Shown here: one piece after another, positions 25,556 through 33,910 of the stretch | Layout of the letters: the number at the start of each line of letters is the position of its first letter | Position numbering within the stretch: position 1 is the stretch's first letter | NCBI RefSeq assembly: GCF_001741865.1 | Contig: NZ_CP017147.1 | Coordinates: 823,501 to 887,500, forward strand | Direction of reading: 5' to 3' | Source of the DNA: Bosea vaviloviae | Lineage (GTDB): Bacteria > Pseudomonadota > Alphaproteobacteria > Rhizobiales > Beijerinckiaceae | Length of the DNA stretch: 64,000 bases | Translations under genes and position numbers: made by a program | Notes under the pieces: generated by a model | Told to the model about the DNA's origin: nothing | The model's input: only the letters and a program-made list of their open reading frames with translations | Database searches by the model: none

Positions 25556-26479
25556 ATGATACGTGGAGTTCTCCTGGCTTCGACCATGCTGCTGGCGCCG
25601 ATGGCGCAGGCTGCGGGGCCCTATGGCAAGATCGTCGTCGGAAACTGGTCGGGCGGCGCCTTCACCGACAATGCGACAGGCGCATTCTCGCATTGCGCCG
25701 TGAATGCCGCCTACAAGAACGGCACGCGGATGTTCACCTCGATCACGGCCGATTTCAAATGGCTGCTCGGATTTTCGCACGCGAGCTGGAAGCTCAAGCC
25801 AGGCGAGAGACTGGCGCTGCAGCTCGTCTTCGACCGCACATCGCGCATCGAGGTCACCGCAGATGTCAAAACGCCGGTCCTGATGACGATCGCGATGCCC
25901 GCGGATTCGCAATTGATCACCGCCTTTCGCCAAGGCGGCTATCTGGAGCTGGTCGCGAATGACCGGCGCCTGGCCTTCGCCTTGACCTCGACTTCGGAAA
26001 TGCTGCCCGCCCTCGTCGAATGCGCCCGCCAGAGCGCCAGCATTCGAGGGCCGGTCACCCCGTCGCCCGGCCAGAATGCACCCCGGCCATCGGAGGCCGA
26101 CGCACAGGCCCGGGCGGAGAAGAAGGCGGTTCTCGAAAAGAGCCGCGACCTGATCCGCGCCAAGGCGCTGGCCTGCATCGGGCGGGAAGGCGGGCCGATG
26201 CTCCTCACCGACGAAAAGGCCGAGGTCGTCGCCAAGGCCGCGATGATCTTCTGCAAGGCGGATGTCGATGCGCTGGTGCAGGCGACCATCGAGATCATCG
26301 AGCTCGACGGCGCGCGCCCCGCCGACAGGGAGGCCATCCGCCGCGCCGCCGAGCAGCGCGTTCAGGATGTCGTCATGGCGCAGATCATCCGCTCGCGCGG
26401 CGAGATGCTCAATCGCAGGAACCAGCCGCCGCCAGTGCCGTCCAGCGGGCCTTCGCCCGCCATTTCGCCGACGCTTTAG
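25556..26479 (+). CDS. Secreted protein of unknown function
   Basis: A 307-residue protein with a signal peptide MIRGVLLASTMLLAPMAQA. Residues 20-170 are likely a beta-rich domain: KIVVGNWSGGAFTDNATGAF, a cysteine in SHCAVNAAY, and later ALVECARQS. This layout recalls small periplasmic domains with a conserved disulfide that occur in Rhizobiales, but I cannot assign a family. Residues 190-290 are helical and charged, with cysteines in ALACIGREGG and IFCKADVDALV. The tail is Pro-rich. ATG 25556 has GAGG about eight bases upstream; longer in-frame starts run through repeats. Confidence 0.75.
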   Translation: MIRGVLLASTMLLAPMAQAAGPYGKIVVGNWSGGAFTDNATGAFSHCAVNAAYKNGTRMFTSITADFKWLLGFSHASWKLKPGERLALQLVFDRTSRIEVTADVKTPVLMTIAMPADSQLITAFRQGGYLELVANDRRLAFALTSTSEMLPALVECARQSASIRGPVTPSPGQNAPRPSEADAQARAEKKAVLEKSRDLIRAKALACIGREGGPMLLTDEKAEVVAKAAMIFCKADVDALVQATIEIIELDGARPADREAIRRAAEQRVQDVVMAQIIRSRGEMLNRRNQPPPVPSSGPSPAISPTL

Positions 26480-26489
26480 AGCCTGCGGC

Positions 26490-27053
26490 TTATACGCCGG
26501 TCCCCGTCCCCACTTTATACCGCAGGATTACCGTCCCGTTCTTCAGCGGCCGGCTCTCCAACAGCTCCATCGTCTGCCGTTCCCCGCCTTCCTTGAAGAA
26601 GAGCGTGCCCTCGCCCAGCCGCACCGGCACGATCGCCAGCATCAGCTCGTCGACCTGGTTCGCCTTGAGCAGCGCGTCGACCAGCTCGGCGCTGCCGAAG
26701 GCATAGATGTCTTTGCCGGGCGCGGCCCGCAGCGCGGCGATCTCGCCGACGATGTCGGCCGTCACCCGCGTATTGTTCCAGTCGGACGCCGTGAGCGTGC
26801 GCGAGGCGACGAGCTTGGGCAGGGCGTTCATGAAGCGCGTCACCACGCTGTCCCCGGCCTTCGTCCAATGGGCCTTCATGCCCTCATAGGTGACGCGGCC
26901 GAAGACCAGCATCTGGGCGCTAGCGCCGAATCCGTGGCTGAGCGCCTCCATCTCCTCACCCCAGCCGAGGCTGTGGAAATCGAGATCCCATTTCTTCGCG
27001 CCCTCGAAATAGCCGTCGAGGCTCACGAGGTTCCAGACGATCACCTTGGCCAT
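26490..27053 (-). CDS. RibD C-terminal / dihydrofolate reductase-like protein
   Basis: A 187-residue single-domain protein of the RibD-C/DHFR fold, commonly annotated as dihydrofolate reductase family (YyaP/YwjB-like). Landmarks are MAKVIVWNLVSLDGYFEG, LVFGRVTYEGM (nucleotide-binding turn), YAFGSAELVDALLK and VDELMLAIVPVRLGEGTLFF. The natural substrate is unknown; it should bind NADPH. It is divergent from the HxlR regulator gene across a 127-base operator-like region, so HxlR probably controls it. Confidence 0.87.
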   Translation of the reverse strand: MAKVIVWNLVSLDGYFEGAKKWDLDFHSLGWGEEMEALSHGFGASAQMLVFGRVTYEGMKAHWTKAGDSVVTRFMNALPKLVASRTLTASDWNNTRVTADIVGEIAALRAAPGKDIYAFGSAELVDALLKANQVDELMLAIVPVRLGEGTLFFKEGGERQTMELLESRPLKNGTVILRYKVGTGTGV

Positions 27054-27097
27054 GTCATCCTCCTGCTGTTGGCGCCCGCCGACGCTGCTCTTGACCG

Positions 27098-27144
27098 CTT
27101 GCGTTTTGCAAGCAGTTGGCTTTTAGCTAAACCGATTGTATTAT
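27098..27144 (+). promoter_or_regulatory. Probable hxlR promoter with HxlR-type palindrome
   Basis: TTGGCT (27116-27121) and TATTAT (27139-27144) with 17-base spacing suit a sigma-70 promoter for the regulator. A palindrome CTTGCGTTTTGCAAG (27098-27112) lies just upstream, and a second TGCAAGCGGTT half site occurs at about 27144-27154. These may be the regulator's operators over the divergent start region. Confidence 0.45.
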
Positions 27145-27180
27145 GCAAGCGGTTTTTGGCGAAGCGCGTAGGAGAGACGC

Positions 27181-27699
27181 ATGGAAGAGACCGGCCGCTC
27201 GACCTGCCCGATCAACTTGACGCTCGAAATCCTTGGGGATCGCTGGAGCCTGATCGTCCTGCGCGACATGATGTTCGGCAATCGCCGGCATTTTCGCGAG
27301 CTCCTGACGAAATCGGATGAGGGCATCGCCTCGAACATCCTCGCCGACCGGCTGAAGCGCCTGGTCGGGCACGGGCTGATCTCGCGCCGCGACGACGCCT
27401 CCCACAAGCAGAAGGGGATCTACAGCCTGACCGAAATGGGGGTTTCGCTGGTGCCGGTCTTCGCCGCGATGGGCGATTGGGGCCGGCGCTTCCTGCCGGT
27501 GAGCGAGGACATGTCGATCCGCGCCGAATTGCTCGCCGATGGCGGCCCGGCGCTCTGGGAGCGGTTCATGGAGGAGCTGCGCTTCCTCCATCTCGGCGCC
27601 CCGCGCCCACGGGACTCCGTGCTGGCGAGGCTGACCGAGGCCTATCGCTGCGCGGTCGAGCGCAAGCGAGCGGCCGGCGCGGAGCCGGCCGCCGCCTGA
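27181..27699 (+). CDS. HxlR-family winged-helix regulator
   Basis: A 172-residue regulator. The HxlR winged helix covers residues 5-110: CPINLTLEILGDRWSLIVL, FRELLTKSDEGIASNILADR and GIYSLTEMGVSLVPVF. Cys9 stands at the position used for redox or electrophile sensing in several HxlR proteins (family knowledge; sensing here is inference). The C-terminal 60 residues are an extra helical tail. GGAGAG lies just upstream of the ATG. Divergent from the RibD-like reductase gene. Confidence 0.9.
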   Translation: MEETGRSTCPINLTLEILGDRWSLIVLRDMMFGNRRHFRELLTKSDEGIASNILADRLKRLVGHGLISRRDDASHKQKGIYSLTEMGVSLVPVFAAMGDWGRRFLPVSEDMSIRAELLADGGPALWERFMEELRFLHLGAPRPRDSVLARLTEAYRCAVERKRAAGAEPAAA

Positions 27700-27700
27700 G

Positions 27701-30700
27701 TTACTCCGCCGCCAGCCGCGGCGGCGGCAGCTTGGCCATCGCCCTGGCGCTCGCTTCGCCCGGCGTGGCGTGTTCGTCGATGGCCTCCCAGGCGCTCTCA
27801 TCCTCGGGCTTGCTGAAGAAGCGGCCGAAGACCCAGGCGGTCAGGCGCGAGAGATCGTCCATCACCGCATAGAAGGACGGCACGAAGACGAGCGAGAGCA
27901 CGGTCGAGACGATCAGGCCGCCGATCACCGCGATCGCCATCGGCGCGCGGAATTCGCCGCCGTCGCCGACGCCATAAGCCGAGGGCATCATGCCCGCCGC
28001 CATCGCGATCGTCGTCATCACGATCGGCCGCGCGCGCTTGCGGCCGGCCTCGAGCAGCGCGGTGCGGCGGTCCTTGCCGCGCGCCATCTCCTCGACTGCG
28101 AAATCGACCAGCATGATCGCGTTCTTGGTGACGATGCCCATCAGCATGAGCAGGCCGATATAGACCGGCATCGAAACCGGCTTGTCGGTGGCGAGCAGGG
28201 CGATGACCACGCCGCCGAAGGAGAGCGGCAGCGAGAGCAGGATCGTGATCGGCTGGAAGACCGAGCCGAAGAGTAGGATCAGCACGGCCAACACCAACAT
28301 CAGGCCGGTCGCCATAGCGGTGATGAAGCCCTGCACCACCTCGCCCTGGATCTCGGCGTCGCCGGTCGCGGCGATGCGCACGCCAGCGGGCAGGCCGACC
28401 TGCTTGACGATCTCCTGGAAGGTGTCCTGCGCCGTGCCGAGCTCGAAGCCGCGCTTGAGATCGGCGCCGATCGCGGCCCGGCGGACGCGGTCATAGCGGT
28501 CGATCGAGCTCGGCCCCTCGCCGAAGCCGATCTCGGCCACCGCCGTCAGCGGGATCGAGACGCCGTTGGCATTGGTGACGCGCAAGGCCGCGATGTTGCG
28601 GATATCGGCGCGGGCGGCCTCGTCGAGCTGGACGCGGATCGGCACCAATCGGTCGCCGGCGTTGAACTTGGCGAGATTGGCCCCGACATCGCCGATGGTG
28701 GCGACGCGCACCGCCTCCGAGATCGATTCCGGGGTGACGCCGAGATTGGCGGCCTGTTCGAGCTTGGGCGTGACGCGCAGTTCCGGCCGGCTGAGCGAGC
28801 CCGAGGTCGCGACATTGAGATAGCCGTCGATCTTGCGCATGCGGCTTTCGATCCGCGCCACCGCCTCATCCAGCGCAGCGCCATCCTTGGACAGGATCGA
28901 GAAGGCCATTTCGCGCTCGCCGCGCTCATTGACATACCAGGCGCGGGTGTCGGGCACGCCGGCGAGCCTCTCGGCGATGACGACCTTGAGGTCCTTCTGG
29001 CGCGCCTTGCGCTCGGCCTTGGGCAGGAGCTTGATCGTCACGGCAGCGCGCCGGACCTCGCGCTGGCCGGTCGGCGAGGAGCCGCCGAGCACGAAGACCT
29101 GCGTCACCTCAGGAATCGTGCGCAGGCGGTCGACGATCAGATCGGTCGCGACGCGGGTATCCTCCAGCGTCGAGCCCGGCGGCAGTTCGACTGAGGCGAC
29201 GACACGCGAGGTGTCCTCGTCGGGAATGAAGCCGGTCGGCAGCAGCCCGGTTGCCTTGATCGAGGCGAAGAGGAAGCCGAAGCCGATCAGCAGCGTGACA
29301 TAGGCCATGTTGAGCGGCAGCTTGCGCCAGCGGCCCGAACCGTCGAAGCGCGGCAGCACAGGGATTTCGCGCCTGGCCAGCGTGCCGCGCAGCAGGCCGA
29401 CATAGGCCCCCATCACGATGCCGTCCTTGGGCTCGGTATGCTTCACCGGCTTCATCAGATAGGCCGCCATCATCGGCGTGATCAGCCGCGCGACGAGCAG
29501 CGAGAACAGCACCGCGACCGCGACGGTGAGGCCGAACTGGCGGAAATACTGGCCGGCCACGCCGCCCATGAACGAGACCGGCGCGAAGATCGCCACGATC
29601 GTCAGCGTGATCGCGATGACGGCGAGCCCGATCTCGTCGGCCGCCTCCATCGCGGCGCGATAGGGCGATTTGCCCATCTTCATATGCCGGACGATGTTCT
29701 CGATCTCGACGATAGCGTCATCGACCAGGATGCCGGTGACCAGCGTGATGCCGAGCAGGCTGACGAGGTTGAGCGAAAAGCCCATCAGCTCCATCGCCCA
29801 GAAGGTCGGGATGGCCGAGAGCGGCAGCGCGATCGCCGTGATCAGCGTGGCGCGCCAGTTGCGCAGGAACAGGAAGACGACGAGCACGGCCAGCGCCGCG
29901 CCCTCGATCAGCGTCTCCATCGCCGCCTTGTAGTTGCCGTAGGTATAGGCGACGGCGTCGTCGATCGGCTTGATCACGATGTCGGGGTAGCGCTTGTTGA
30001 GCTCGGCGACGCGCGCCGCGACGACATCCTTGACCGATAATTCGCTCGAACCCTTCGAGCGGAACACCGCGAAGGAGACGACCGGCATCTTGTCGAGCCG
30101 TCCGAAGGAGCGCGGCTCGGAATTCGAATCCTCGACGCGGCCGAGTTCCTTCAACCGCACCTCGCGGCCGCCGGTCAGCGTGATCTTGGATTCGGCGAGC
30201 TCCGCCACGCTGCGCGCGCTGGCGAGCGTGCGGATCGCCTGCTCCTGCCCGCCGACCTCGCCGCGCCCGCCGGCGAGATCGACATTGGTGGCGCGGATCT
30301 GGCGGTTGACCTCGCCTGCCGTGGTGCCCAGCGCCAGCAAGCGGTCGGGATCGAGCGAGATGCGGATCTCGCGATCGACGCCGCCGAAGCGGTCGATCCG
30401 GCCGACGCCCTTGAGGCCCTGCAATTCGCGCGCGACGACATCGTCGACATGCCAGGAGATCTGCTCCAGCGTCATGCCCGGCGAAGACGCGCCGAAGGTC
30501 ATGATCGACTGGCCCTCGACATCGATGCGCTGGATGATCGGTTCATCGATGGTGCGCGGCAGATCGGCCCTGATCTTGGCGATCGCATCCTTGACGTCGT
30601 TGACGGCCCGGTCGGTGTTGGTCTCGAGCCGGAACTCGATCACCGAAACCGAGGCGCCGTCGGTCAGCGTCGACATCACATGCTTGACGCCGGTGATGTT

Positions 30701-30922
30701 GGCGACCGCATCCTCGACGCGCTTGCTGATCTGGCTTTCCAGCTCGGCGGGCGCGGCGCCCGACTGGGTCACCGTGACCGAGACCAGCGGCACGTCGATA
30801 TTGGGAAAGCGCGTCACCGGCAGCTTCGAGAAGGAGAGCAGCCCGAGCACGCAGAGCACGACGAAGAGCAGGATCGCGGGAACCGGCTTTCGGATCGACC
30901 AGGCGGAGAAATTGATATCCAC
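27701..30922 (-). CDS. RND efflux pump inner-membrane transporter (AcrB/MexB-like)
   Basis: A 1073-residue HAE-type RND permease with twelve membrane segments. It starts MDINFSAWSIRKPVPAILLF. The proton-relay motif is GILVDDAIVEIENIV (paired Asp in TM4), and the TM10-11 loops include LMLMGIVTKNAIMLVDFAVE. Two large periplasmic loops carry the drug-binding porter domains (for example SPGMTLEQISWHVDDVV). It follows the adaptor gene by 11 bases, which in turn follows a TetR repressor gene. No outer-membrane TolC partner is encoded here. The substrate is unknown; export of toxic compounds is the expected role. Confidence 0.94.
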   Translation of the reverse strand: MDINFSAWSIRKPVPAILLFVVLCVLGLLSFSKLPVTRFPNIDVPLVSVTVTQSGAAPAELESQISKRVEDAVANITGVKHVMSTLTDGASVSVIEFRLETNTDRAVNDVKDAIAKIRADLPRTIDEPIIQRIDVEGQSIMTFGASSPGMTLEQISWHVDDVVARELQGLKGVGRIDRFGGVDREIRISLDPDRLLALGTTAGEVNRQIRATNVDLAGGRGEVGGQEQAIRTLASARSVAELAESKITLTGGREVRLKELGRVEDSNSEPRSFGRLDKMPVVSFAVFRSKGSSELSVKDVVAARVAELNKRYPDIVIKPIDDAVAYTYGNYKAAMETLIEGAALAVLVVFLFLRNWRATLITAIALPLSAIPTFWAMELMGFSLNLVSLLGITLVTGILVDDAIVEIENIVRHMKMGKSPYRAAMEAADEIGLAVIAITLTIVAIFAPVSFMGGVAGQYFRQFGLTVAVAVLFSLLVARLITPMMAAYLMKPVKHTEPKDGIVMGAYVGLLRGTLARREIPVLPRFDGSGRWRKLPLNMAYVTLLIGFGFLFASIKATGLLPTGFIPDEDTSRVVASVELPPGSTLEDTRVATDLIVDRLRTIPEVTQVFVLGGSSPTGQREVRRAAVTIKLLPKAERKARQKDLKVVIAERLAGVPDTRAWYVNERGEREMAFSILSKDGAALDEAVARIESRMRKIDGYLNVATSGSLSRPELRVTPKLEQAANLGVTPESISEAVRVATIGDVGANLAKFNAGDRLVPIRVQLDEAARADIRNIAALRVTNANGVSIPLTAVAEIGFGEGPSSIDRYDRVRRAAIGADLKRGFELGTAQDTFQEIVKQVGLPAGVRIAATGDAEIQGEVVQGFITAMATGLMLVLAVLILLFGSVFQPITILLSLPLSFGGVVIALLATDKPVSMPVYIGLLMLMGIVTKNAIMLVDFAVEEMARGKDRRTALLEAGRKRARPIVMTTIAMAAGMMPSAYGVGDGGEFRAPMAIAVIGGLIVSTVLSLVFVPSFYAVMDDLSRLTAWVFGRFFSKPEDESAWEAIDEHATPGEASARAMAKLPPPRLAAE

Positions 30923-30933
30923 GATCGTCTCCG

Positions 30934-32109
30934 TCAGTTCGTCGCGACCGGCGTGATGACGTCGCCGTCACGCACGAAGGTGCCGGCCCGCGCCACGACG
31001 CTCTCGCCCTCAGTAATGCCGGAGACGATCTCGGCGCGGCCATCGCCGGCCAGGCCGAGCTGGACCTTCTTGGTCGTCACCTTGCCGTCGCTGACGCTCT
31101 GCACCGTCGCGCCCGAGCGGGCATAGGTGATCGCCGACAAGGGCAGCGTCACCGCGTTCTTGCGGCCGGTCTCAATCAAACCGCGCGCAAAGGAGCCGAT
31201 CGCGACCGGCGGATTGCCCTTGAGCGCGACGCGCACGCGGCCGAGCCGCGACTGCTTGTCGACCTCGGGCGCGATCAGCCGGATCTCGCCCGCCAGGGCC
31301 ACGCTTGCGCCCGCCGGCGTCACCGCAACCGGCTGGCCGAGCTTGAGGCCCGGCAATTCGACCTCGGCGACATCCGCCTGAAGCTCGATCGCGCCATCGG
31401 CGATGATGCGGAACAGCGGGTCGGTCGCGGCCATGGCCACCATCGCGCCGAGCCTTGCATAGCGCTTGCTGATGATGCCCGCCGTCGGCGCCCTGATCTC
31501 GGTGCGGCCCAGCTTGACCTCGATGTCGCGCCCCTGCGCCTTAGCCAGGGCCAGATCGGCTGTCGAGATCGCCAGCGCCTGCCGGGACGAGTTCAACCGC
31601 GCGCTGGCCGAGCGGGCGGCCGCGTCGCGCTGGTCATAGGTCTCGTTGCTGGCATTGCCGCTCTCGCGCAGGGTCTTGGTGCGGTCGAAGGCGTTGCGGG
31701 CCTGGACGAGATTGGCCTCGGCCTCGACGATCTGCGCATTGGACTGGGCGATCGCCGCCTCGGCGCGCGCGATCTGCGCGTCGTTCTGGGCCTTCTGCAC
31801 CTCCAGCGTCGTCCGCGACAGGCGCGCCAGAACCTGCCCGGCAGCGACCTTGTCGCCTTCCTCGGCCACCAGCTCGACGACCTGCACGCCGTCGAGTTCC
31901 GGCGAGACCAGAACCTCGTCGCGCGCGATCATCGAGCCGGACACGACGACGCTCTGCACGATCTCGCTGATCTTCGCCTTGGTGATCGTGACGGACGGCC
32001 CGGCGCCAGGCGCCGGCTGAGCCGGACTCTGCGCCTGTGCCTGCGCCTGCAGCGGCGCAGCCCAGCCGAGAGCGAGCGCCAGCAGCGAAACGGGGAGAAG
32101 ACGGGACAT
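30934..32109 (-). CDS. RND efflux periplasmic adaptor (membrane fusion protein)
   Basis: A 391-residue adaptor. The signal peptide MSRLLPVSLLALALGWAAPL supports the ATG at 32109. Further in-frame ATGs at 32145 and 32163 exist; the last overlaps the tetR stop as ATGA and would couple translation, so the start is not settled. Order of domains: barrel-sandwich hybrid half (SPELDGVQVVELVAEEGDKV), a coiled-coil hairpin rich in Ala/Gln/Glu around residues 95-170, the second lipoyl half (IRAPTAGIISKRYARLGAMV), then the beta-barrel. It bridges the RND permease to an outer-membrane channel. Confidence 0.9.
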   Translation of the reverse strand: MSRLLPVSLLALALGWAAPLQAQAQAQSPAQPAPGAGPSVTITKAKISEIVQSVVVSGSMIARDEVLVSPELDGVQVVELVAEEGDKVAAGQVLARLSRTTLEVQKAQNDAQIARAEAAIAQSNAQIVEAEANLVQARNAFDRTKTLRESGNASNETYDQRDAAARSASARLNSSRQALAISTADLALAKAQGRDIEVKLGRTEIRAPTAGIISKRYARLGAMVAMAATDPLFRIIADGAIELQADVAEVELPGLKLGQPVAVTPAGASVALAGEIRLIAPEVDKQSRLGRVRVALKGNPPVAIGSFARGLIETGRKNAVTLPLSAITYARSGATVQSVSDGKVTTKKVQLGLAGDGRAEIVSGITEGESVVARAGTFVRDGDVITPVATN

Positions 32110-32159
32110 TGGGCGGACTTTCGCAGCGGAAACGGGTTTGATCATGGCAGAACCGGCAA

Positions 32160-32795
32160 TCATGGTCGGGCCTCGTCCGGCTCGGGCAGCAGCAGCACCT
32201 GCGCCAGCCCGCGCATGGCGGCGAACAGCGTGTCCGCCCCCGCAGCAGCGTCGAATTGCGGATCGACGGCGCGCCGGCAGAAGAAGCCGTCGGCCATCAT
32301 GAAGATCGCCTGCAGGAAGCGGGCATCGTCGAGATTGGCTGGCAATTCGCCGCTCGCCTTGGCCCCAGAGATGGCGGCGACGAGCCCGCCGATCACCGTC
32401 TCGTCGATATCGGCACACATGCTGGCCATTGCCGGGTTGCGCGCGGCTTCGGCCCAGATCTGCAGGGCGATGATCGCCTTCTCGCGCGGCTTCTGGATCA
32501 TATGGCGCCGGCCGAGGTCCTCGAGCTGGTCGAGTACCGCACCGGCCGGGTCGAGCTGGGTGAAGTCGGCCGCGATCTGGGCCCGGTCGCGCTCGGCCAT
32601 GCCGGCGATAATCGCGTCCTTGGAGGCGAAATAGCGATAGAGATTGCCCGGGCTCATGCCGGCCTCGACCGCGACGTCGTGCATCGTCGCGGCATGGAAA
32701 CCAGCGCGCGCGAAGACGCTCTCGGCAGCGTCGAGAATACGGATATGGCGCTCCGAGAGGGAGCCGTCCGGAGGCGGGGCAGCGATGGATGTCAC
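32160..32795 (-). CDS. TetR-family repressor of the RND operon
   Basis: A 211-residue TetR protein. The HTH is at residues 18-62: RILDAAESVFARAGFHAATM and VAVEAGMSPGNLYRYFASKD. The ligand-binding domain continues with VLDQLEDLGRRHM and a C-terminal tetramer-like helix set. The start is GTG 32795; no ATG is available upstream. A perfect 30-bp palindrome lies 11 bases before this start, so the repressor very likely controls itself and the downstream adaptor and permease genes. Confidence 0.92.
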   Translation of the reverse strand: MTSIAAPPPDGSLSERHIRILDAAESVFARAGFHAATMHDVAVEAGMSPGNLYRYFASKDAIIAGMAERDRAQIAADFTQLDPAGAVLDQLEDLGRRHMIQKPREKAIIALQIWAEAARNPAMASMCADIDETVIGGLVAAISGAKASGELPANLDDARFLQAIFMMADGFFCRRAVDPQFDAAAGADTLFAAMRGLAQVLLLPEPDEARP

Positions 32796-32806
32796 GTTAT
32801 GTCGAT

Positions 32807-32836
32807 CAAATGAGAATGAACGTTCATTCTCATTTG
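32807..32836. promoter_or_regulatory. 30-bp perfect palindrome, TetR operator
   Basis: CAAATGAGAATGAAC (32807-32821) is followed directly by its exact reverse complement (32822-32836). Centred about 26 bases upstream of the tetR start, it also contains two tandem TGAATG/CATTCA half sites typical of TetR operators of AcrR type. Confidence 0.85.
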
Positions 32837-33053
32837 CCTAACGGCACCCGCAATGTCAAGCCTATTTACATCGACGGTAGCGACGGACCGGGTCATGCCC
32901 TGATCGCCACTGCCGCATACCAGCCATGTCCATGCCGGACATGGCTTACAATTTGCTTGCCTCGTCCCGATTGGAACCGCATTCTCCGGATATGGCATCG
33001 CGGTGCGCACATCTTCCTCCCCTGACCGCGCGCCAGCGACCGAAAACCTCGTG

Positions 33054-33857
33054 ATGAACGATCAGTCCCTTCGTTTCCGCGCCGCCCGCCCCACACGCTC
33101 GCCCCTCGCAGCCCGACGCACCCTGCCGGCTCTCAAACCGGTCCTCATCGTGCTGCATCAGGAGCATTCGACGCCCGGTCGCGTCGGCCGCCTGCTGCAG
33201 GCGCGCGGCCATGCGCTCGACATCCGCAAGCCGCGCTATGGCGACCCGCTGCCGCAAACGATGCGCGGCCACGCCGGCGCGGTGATTTTTGGCGGGCCGA
33301 TGGGGGCCAATGATACCGACGATTTCATCAAGACCGAGATCGACTGGATCGGCACCTGCCTGAAGGAAGACGCGCCCTTCCTCGGCATCTGCCTCGGCGC
33401 CCAGATGATGGCCAAGCATCTCGGGGCCAGGGTCTACACCCATGGCGAGGGCCGCGCCGAAGTGGGCTATTACCGGCTCGACCAGACGCCGGCCGGGCGC
33501 TGTCATGCGGATGAGGCCGGCTTCACCTGGCCTGAAACCGTCTATCAATGGCACCGCGACGGCTTCGATTGTCCCAGCGGGGCGCAATGCCTCGCCACCG
33601 GCGGCGATTTCCCGGTGCAGGCGATCCGGGCCGGGAGCAAGGTCTATGGCATCCAGTTCCACCCCGAGGTCACCCCGGCGATGATGTGCCGCTGGTCGAT
33701 CCGCGGCCATGAACGCACCCTGATGCCCGGCGCGCAATTGCGCCATCTGCATCTCGAAGGCTGGTATCAGTACGACCCCGCCATCCGGGCCTGGCTCGAC
33801 GGCTTCCTCGACCATTGGCTGAAACAGCCGGCAGAAGCGGATTTGAGCCTCTCGTGA
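33054..33857 (+). CDS. Class I glutamine amidotransferase-like protein
   Basis: A 267-residue GATase1-domain protein. The nucleophile elbow is FLGICLGAQMM (catalytic Cys) and the His-Glu pair is in GIQFHPEVTPAMM. The oxyanion strand is AVIFGGPMGANDTDDF. Stand-alone proteins of this type are often labelled GMP synthase-like; no synthetase domain is present, so glutamine or gamma-glutamyl hydrolysis is the likely chemistry. ATG 33054 is chosen over a GTG at 33003. Its stop overlaps a 20-bp tandem repeat leading into the dadA-like gene, so the two are translated from one message. Confidence 0.87.
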   Translation: MNDQSLRFRAARPTRSPLAARRTLPALKPVLIVLHQEHSTPGRVGRLLQARGHALDIRKPRYGDPLPQTMRGHAGAVIFGGPMGANDTDDFIKTEIDWIGTCLKEDAPFLGICLGAQMMAKHLGARVYTHGEGRAEVGYYRLDQTPAGRCHADEAGFTWPETVYQWHRDGFDCPSGAQCLATGGDFPVQAIRAGSKVYGIQFHPEVTPAMMCRWSIRGHERTLMPGAQLRHLHLEGWYQYDPAIRAWLDGFLDHWLKQPAEADLSLS

Positions 33858-33910
33858 ATCGCCCAATCCTGTCATGAATCGCCAGATCCTGTCGTGAATC
33901 GCAAAGTCAT
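33851..33910 (+). promoter_or_regulatory. Triplicated 20-bp start-codon repeat with two micro-ORFs
   Basis: Three head-to-tail 20-base units (33851, 33871, 33891) each contain TCGTGAATCGC or TCATGAATCGC. Unit 1 holds the GATase stop overlapping a GTG (33854) that opens a 7-codon frame, MNRPILS. Its TGA overlaps an ATG (33874) opening MNRQILS, and the TGA of that overlaps the GTG start of the dadA-like gene (33894). Every join is a four-base NTGA overlap. Confidence 0.8.
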
